Assembly (NCBI GenBank): GCA_024400395.1
Contig: JAKSMW010000006.1
Location: forward strand, 17,747 to 81,746
Reading direction: 5' to 3'
Source of the DNA: Bacteroidales bacterium
GTDB lineage: Bacteria > Bacteroidota > Bacteroidia > Bacteroidales > F082
DNA length: 64,000 nt
The position numbers and the translations under genes are program-made. Positions 60,097-64,000 of this stretch are shown here, in pieces (position 1 is the stretch's first letter; each line of letters starts with the position of its first letter). The notes under the pieces were generated by a model. The model was given only the letters and a program-made list of their open reading frames with translations, was not told where the DNA came from and ran no database searches.

Positions 60097-61233
60097 ATGA
60101 TTCAGCGATTTTTAGAGACACATATCCAGAAAGACCTCTTTTCGGGCAAGGCAATCTGCATCATGGGAGCCAGACAAACGGGTAAGACGACCCTCCTGAA
60201 GCAGCTGTTCGCCACGCGGCAAGATGCCCTTTGGCTGAACGCCGACCTCCCGCAGGTCAGGGAGATGTTCATCAGGGTTTCCTTGGGCACCCTGCGATCC
60301 ATCATCGGCAGCCACAAGATAGTGGTCGTCGATGAGGCGCAACGGATTGAGGATGTCGGCCTTAAGATGAAACTCATCACCGACAACTTCCCACAAGTGC
60401 AGCTCATCCTCACCAGCAGCAGCTCTTTCGACTTGTCGCAAAAGATAAACGAGCCTCTCACAGGCAGGAAATGGGAGTACCGCCTCTATCCGCTGTCGTT
60501 TGGCGAATTGGCGAGCCACACCGACATGATGGATGAGATAGGGAACCTTCCCTTGCGCCTGCTTTACGGCTCGTACCCCGATATAGTGACGCACCCGGGC
60601 GACGAGCAACGGCGGCTTGACGCACTGACCGACAACTACTTATACAAAGACGTGCTCGAATGGGGCGGCATCAAGAAAACCGACAAGCTGACCAAATTGC
60701 TACAGGCTCTCGCTTACCAAATCGGCTCAGAAGTCTCGTATAACGAATTGGGCAACATGCTACAGTTGGACGCCGAGACGGTGGAAAGATACATATCGAT
60801 ATTGGAAAAAGCATTCGTGATATTCAGAGTCGGCTCCTTCAGCAGAAACATGCGCAACGAACTCAAATTCGCTAAGAAAGTATATTTCTATGACAACGGC
60901 ATCCGTAACGCCGTCATACATAATTTCGCCCCGATAGATGTCAGACCCGACACGGGCGCACTTTGGGAGAACTGGATGATCGGCGAACTGAGGAAAAGAC
61001 AGGACTTACTGCATGGCAACACCTCACTGTATTTCTGGCGCACCACAACCCAAAAGGAGATCGACTGCATAGAGGAGCGTGACGGAATAATCTCGGCCTA
61101 CGAGTTCAAGTGGAATCCAAGGAAGAAATCCTCCAAGCAGGACGCCTTCCTCGCCGCCTACCCTAACGCAACGTTACATACAATCACTCCCGACAATTAC
61201 TTCGAGTTTCTGTCAGTCGGTATGATGGGGTAG
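60097..61233 (+). CDS. AAA ATPase with DUF4143-type C-terminal domain (copy B)
   Basis: 378 residues. Walker A GARQTGKTTLLKQLF, Walker B KIVVVDEAQRIEDVG, sensor-like LILTSSSSFDLSQ and GSYPDIV, and the C-terminal EIDCIEERDGIISAYEFKW (D...ExK). A paralogue of copies A and C. A GTTTCAGG array begins at its stop codon. Confidence 0.88.
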   Translation: MIQRFLETHIQKDLFSGKAICIMGARQTGKTTLLKQLFATRQDALWLNADLPQVREMFIRVSLGTLRSIIGSHKIVVVDEAQRIEDVGLKMKLITDNFPQVQLILTSSSSFDLSQKINEPLTGRKWEYRLYPLSFGELASHTDMMDEIGNLPLRLLYGSYPDIVTHPGDEQRRLDALTDNYLYKDVLEWGGIKKTDKLTKLLQALAYQIGSEVSYNELGNMLQLDAETVERYISILEKAFVIFRVGSFSRNMRNELKFAKKVYFYDNGIRNAVIHNFAPIDVRPDTGALWENWMIGELRKRQDLLHGNTSLYFWRTTTQKEIDCIEERDGIISAYEFKWNPRKKSSKQDAFLAAYPNATLHTITPDNYFEFLSVGMMG

Positions 61234-61333
61234 ATTCAAAGGTTTCAAGGTTTCAGAGTTTCAGGGGTTTCAGAGTTTCAGGGTTTCAAAGTTTCAAGGT
61301 TTCAAGGGCTCAGAGGTTTTAAAGATTCAAAGA
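61234..61333. repeat. GGTTTCAGGG array 2
   Basis: About ten imperfect GTTTCAAGG/GTTTCAGAG units right after the stop of ATPase B. Confidence 0.85.
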
Positions 61334-61368
61334 TTCCGCGGGTCGCCGGTGATTTCGGCGGCCTGCGG
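61334..61368. terminator. GC-rich hairpin after ATPase B
   Basis: TCCGCGGGTCGCCG pairs with CGGCGGCCTGCGGA (one mismatch) around GTGATTT; no T run follows on the + strand, so termination is uncertain. Confidence 0.45.
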
Positions 61369-61372
61369 AACC

Positions 61373-61452
61373 TTTAGTCGTTAGTCTTTAGTCGTTAGTC
61401 TTTAGTCCGTTGACCCTAAAAACTAAAGACTAAAGACTAAAAACTAAAAACT
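61373..61452. repeat. AGTCTTTAGTC / GACTAAAGACT inverted blocks
   Basis: Three TTTAGTCGTTAGTC-type units followed, after CCGTTGACCC, by ACTAAAGACTAAAGACTAA in reverse orientation; together a long imperfect palindrome. Confidence 0.75.
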
Positions 61453-61521
61453 TCACTCCTTCCTAAACTCCGCCTTCTTCGGGTTAACGTACGTCGCCGT
61501 GCTGTTCTCCTCAACCACAAA
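61453..61521 (-). pseudogene. C-terminal remnant of the NPKKVEFGK-tail family
   Basis: About 22 codons: VVEENSTATYVNPKKAEFRKE then TGA. STATYVNPKKAEFRK aligns with STKTYTNPKKVEFGK of the 63348 gene. The upstream end is cut by the 23-bp repeat array. Confidence 0.7.
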
Positions 61522-61583
61522 AATAGGAAGTGATTTGCCACAAAAATAGGAAGTGATTTGCCACAAAAATAGGAAGTGACTTG
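61515..61583. repeat. 23-bp tandem array, three units
   Basis: CCACAAAAATAGGAAGTGA followed by TTTG, repeated at exactly 23-base steps (61515, 61538, 61561), ending 22 bases before the ATPase C promoter. Confidence 0.85.
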
Positions 61584-61604
61584 CGTATATTCTGTTTTTT
61601 TTTG

Positions 61605-61612
61605 TAATTTTG
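61605..61612 (+). promoter_or_regulatory. Promoter -7 box of ATPase copy C
   Basis: TAATTTTG, exact match, 26 bases before the ATG at 61638. Confidence 0.6.
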
Positions 61613-61637
61613 CGGCGAATTTTTAAAGCAATTGATT

Positions 61638-62927
61638 ATGGCATACTTAAACCGAGTATTTGATGTGCAATTATCCGAGTATTTGGATGCGTTCGGTGCT
61701 GTTTTGATTGAAGGACCGAAATGGTGTGGTAAAACCACGACTGCAACACAGCACGCGCAAAGTGTGCTGAAGATGCAGAACAACGACACATTGGAGGCGA
61801 CCTTGAAAACGATTCAGGTGAAACCGTCCATTTTACTGCAAGGTGCCACGCCCCGTTTGATTGATGAATGGCAAATGGCTCCTCGTCTTTGGGATGCCAT
61901 CCGCGACGAAGTTGACGTTCGCAATGAAGTCGCGCAGTTTATTCTGACAGGTTCCAATGCCGTTGACAAGAAGCAGATCCAGCATAGCGGCAACGGGCGC
62001 ATAGCCCGGTTGAAAATGCTGCCGATGAGTCTGTGGGAATCGCGGGAGTCGAATGGTGCGATTTCCCTTCAGGCCTTGTTTGACAATCCGCAAATGGATA
62101 TCGACGGTATCCAATCGGAATTGACTGTTGAGCAGCTTGTTTTTGCGGCCTGTCGTGGCGGTTGGCCGGCATCACTCTCACGTAAGACCGACCAAGCCAA
62201 ATTGCTCGTGGCAAGGAATTATTTCACCACCGTCTGCGAGGCGGACATCCAGAATGTCGATGGAGTGTACCGCAACCCCGCGTTGGCAAGAGCCATACTG
62301 CGCTCGTATGCACGCAACATTTCGACATTGGCCAAGAAGTCAAATATCGTCGCCGACGTGAATGCGTCCGCCGAAAACTTGCAGGTCAAGACATTTGACG
62401 ATTACCAGCAAGCCCTGCAGCGTCTTTTCGTCATCCAGGATGTAGAAGCCTGGAATCCCGCCATCCGGTCCAAGACAGCCATCCGAAGCGGACTGAAACG
62501 CGAGCTGGCGGACCCATCCATCGCAGTCGCCGCTCTCGGATTGTCACCATCCACTCTGATAAAGGACATGAAGACTTTCGGATTCATATTCGAATGCCTG
62601 TGCGCAAGAGATCTGAAAGTGTATTCCGCACCGTTAGGAACGGAACTGAACTACTACCATGACCGATACGAATTGGAGGCTGATTTCGTGTTGCATATTG
62701 CGGATGGACGATACGCATTGATAGAGTGCAAGTTGGGCGGCAATGACATAGAAGAAGGTGCTCGTCACCTGAACGAATTGAAAAGTTTAGTCCAGCAATT
62801 CAACCGAAACAACCGTCAGACACAGTTGCGTGAACCTGACCTGCTAATCGTGCTTACCGGCGGACAGTACGCATACACGCGCGAGGACGGCGTGCTTGTC
62901 GTCCCCATCGGCTGCCTGAAGCCGTAG
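61638..62927 (+). CDS. AAA ATPase with DUF4143-type C-terminal domain (copy C)
   Basis: 429 residues from the ATG at 61638 (the frame upstream begins TTG). Walker A GPKWCGKTTTATQHAQS, Walker B-like TPRLIDEWQMAPRLWD, FILTGSNAVDKK and, near the C-terminus, EADFVLHIADGRYALIECK (D...ExK). More distant from A and B than they are from each other by eye. A GTTTCAGG array begins at its stop. Confidence 0.88.
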   Translation: MAYLNRVFDVQLSEYLDAFGAVLIEGPKWCGKTTTATQHAQSVLKMQNNDTLEATLKTIQVKPSILLQGATPRLIDEWQMAPRLWDAIRDEVDVRNEVAQFILTGSNAVDKKQIQHSGNGRIARLKMLPMSLWESRESNGAISLQALFDNPQMDIDGIQSELTVEQLVFAACRGGWPASLSRKTDQAKLLVARNYFTTVCEADIQNVDGVYRNPALARAILRSYARNISTLAKKSNIVADVNASAENLQVKTFDDYQQALQRLFVIQDVEAWNPAIRSKTAIRSGLKRELADPSIAVAALGLSPSTLIKDMKTFGFIFECLCARDLKVYSAPLGTELNYYHDRYELEADFVLHIADGRYALIECKLGGNDIEEGARHLNELKSLVQQFNRNNRQTQLREPDLLIVLTGGQYAYTREDGVLVVPIGCLKP

Positions 62928-63066
62928 GGATTCAGGGTTTCAGGGTTTCAGAGTTTCAGAGTTTCAAGGTTTCAGGGTTTCAAAGTTTCAAAGTTTCAGG
63001 GGTTTCAGGGTTTCAGGGGTTTCAGGGTTTCAAGGTTTCAAAGTTTCAGGGGTTTCAGGGTTTCAG
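62928..63066. repeat. GGTTTCAGGG array 3
   Basis: About sixteen imperfect GTTTCAGGG/GTTTCAAAG units starting at the stop of ATPase C and running into the 42-bp array. Confidence 0.85.
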
Positions 63067-63067
63067 A

Positions 63068-63264
63068 TTCACCGAAAAAAGTGATGCGTATCACCATCTT
63101 TCAGTCATTTTCACTGAAAAAAGTGATACGTATCACCATCTTTCAGTCATTTTCACTAAAAAAAGTGATGCGTATCACCTTCATTCAATCATTTTCACCG
63201 AAAAAAGTGATGCGTATCACCATCTTTTAGTCATTTTCACTGAAAAACGTGATACGTATCACCA
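63068..63264. repeat. 42-bp tandem array with five 14-bp palindromes
   Basis: Five units, period exactly 42 bases. Each holds GTGATRCGTATCAC: 63081, 63123, 63165, 63207 and 63249 (14 bases each). The A form (GTGATACGTATCAC) is a perfect palindrome; the G form has one unpaired position. Unit flanks are TTCACCGAAAAAA and CATCTTTCAGTCATTT. It lies between converging genes. Confidence 0.92.
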
Positions 63265-63347
63265 TTTTTTGCAAGTTGCCAAAATAGTTTTTCATATAGG
63301 CGGCTTGGGGAACTTGAATGTTCTTACTGGTTCTTCCATGCTCCACG

Positions 63348-64000
63348 TTATTTCCCGAACTCCACCTTCTTTGGATTAGTATAAGTCTTCGTGCTGTCGT
63401 CTTTGTATGTCACGCGCACGGCCGGCACGTTGTTCTCCTTGAGAAACTCCACTTTCTTCAGCCCGTAGAGGGTGACGGTGCTGTCGTCCTGATTGGTGAT
63501 TTTCACAAGCACACCGTCGTACACGACAACCGCGATGCTTTCCGCATCCGGGCCGCCTGTCAGATAGGCGGTGTTGTCGCCGATGCCCTTGCCGTTCCAG
63601 TTGTAGAAGCCTACGCCGTTATCACCGAATGACAGGGCGAAGTCGCCTTCTCCAAGGGTCTTTGCGACATCCGTGCCGACGAGGTCGTTGCTTTCGGACG
63701 CAACATCTTTGTTGCACGACGGCATGAGGGTGATGTCGCTTTGACCGGCCTTCAGCATCACGGCTTCGCTCTTGTGGATGATGTTGCCTGTGTTGGTCAT
63801 CATCAGCTGTTCATCATTCATGGCTCCGGTGTATGCCTTTGCTGTTTCAGTCACCTTATACGCGCCTTCGCTCGTGTAGAACGTGACGTAGTAGTCGGAC
63901 GTGTTCGCGGGGTCCTGGTCGGCGGTGAGTTTGAAGGTGTGGGTAAAGAATGTCTCTAACGGCCTTTCGTCATTAAGGGAATATGGAGTTTCCTCGCCAT
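63348..64000 (-). CDS. Secreted-type protein with NPKKVEFGK tail, C-terminal part
   Basis: The 3' part of a gene that continues past the right edge; the frame is open for all 217 visible codons, so a GTG start at 63854 is not needed. Beta-rich sequence: YYVTFYTSEGAYKVTETAKA, GDFALSFGDNGVGFYNWNGK, AVVVYDGVLVKITNQDDSTV, YGLKKVEFLKENN, ending STKTYTNPKKVEFGK. The two KKVEF segments suggest repeated short modules. Decayed copies of the tail are found at 57909, 59529 and 61453. Function unknown. Confidence 0.7.
   Translation of the reverse strand, partial: GEETPYSLNDERPLETFFTHTFKLTADQDPANTSDYYVTFYTSEGAYKVTETAKAYTGAMNDEQLMMTNTGNIIHKSEAVMLKAGQSDITLMPSCNKDVASESNDLVGTDVAKTLGEGDFALSFGDNGVGFYNWNGKGIGDNTAYLTGGPDAESIAVVVYDGVLVKITNQDDSTVTLYGLKKVEFLKENNVPAVRVTYKDDSTKTYTNPKKVEFGK

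Noticed and set aside
61511-61789. 92-codon minus-strand frame
   Set aside because: It runs through the 23-bp repeats and the 5' end and promoter of ATPase C; no independent support.
63068-63264. Array resembling a CRISPR
   Set aside because: The whole 42-bp unit is repeated, spacers are not unique, and there are no cas genes; it is a tandem repeat with palindromes.

Overview
The window looks like chromosomal DNA of a member of the Bacteroidales (phylum Bacteroidota), probably an uncultured host-associated lineage. The evidence is direct: about two dozen promoters carry the Bacteroidota -7 box TAnnTTTG, Shine-Dalgarno sites are weak, one secreted protein carries a type IX secretion C-terminal sorting domain, lipoproteins have the short leaders usual in the phylum, and the tmRNA tag ends in NYALAA. 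Most of the window is ordinary housekeeping sequence; two stretches are accessory.

Layout. 1-6.6 kb: purM end, prfA, pyrF, a Rpn-type nuclease, an Omp28-like T9SS cargo protein and ilvE. 6.7-10.2 kb: ECF sigma factor, membrane anti-sigma-like protein and a secreted TPR protein. 10.3-16.9 kb: a seven-gene minus-strand operon built round a CXXX-repeat peptide: XRE-type regulator, secreted Sel1/TPR protein, FN3-like lipoprotein, a Tat-targeted lipoprotein with 44 regularly spaced cysteines, a radical SAM-SPASM maturase, a second SPASM-like maturase and a small accessory protein. This is the most distinctive protein system here. 17.3-26.7 kb: methyltransferase, htpG behind a sigma54-like site, lemA with two TPM proteins, ftsE, two glycosyltransferases and murB. 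26.8-37.3 kb: a large secreted repeat protein, pyrD-pyrK, DUF5606 protein, SDR, OYE-type oxidoreductase, ABC exporter and purB. 37.3-50.6 kb: FISUMP-like lipoprotein, lpdA, lytic transglycosylase, uvrA, glucosaminidase, rsmG, M16 peptidase and an MFS transporter. 50.7-53.2 kb: an antitoxin-like gene with a wrecked RelE-like toxin, tRNA-Val, tRNA-Gly, a LOG protein, tmRNA and tRNA-Arg. 53.3-57.9 kb: hypothetical protein, a candidate small RNA with two matching hairpins, DUF2027/Smr protein, YhcC-like radical SAM protein and a histidine acid phosphatase.

57.9-64 kb is a plastic region: three paralogous AAA ATPases (AAA_14/DUF4143 type) separated by tandem repeat arrays (33, 23 and 42 bp units and GTTTCAGG-type arrays) and by decayed copies of one C-terminal tail (consensus NPKKVEFGK), whose full-length relative runs off the right edge. 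The 42-bp array holds five near-perfect palindromes spaced exactly four helical turns apart.

A second theme is a set of short AT-rich micro-repeats (AGTTAAAAGT, CACCTAAAACACC, AACTTGTGTTAAAAACTCG, TCTCGCAGATTTTGC) that fill many intergenic gaps and in several places have become protein-coding, most clearly inside murB.
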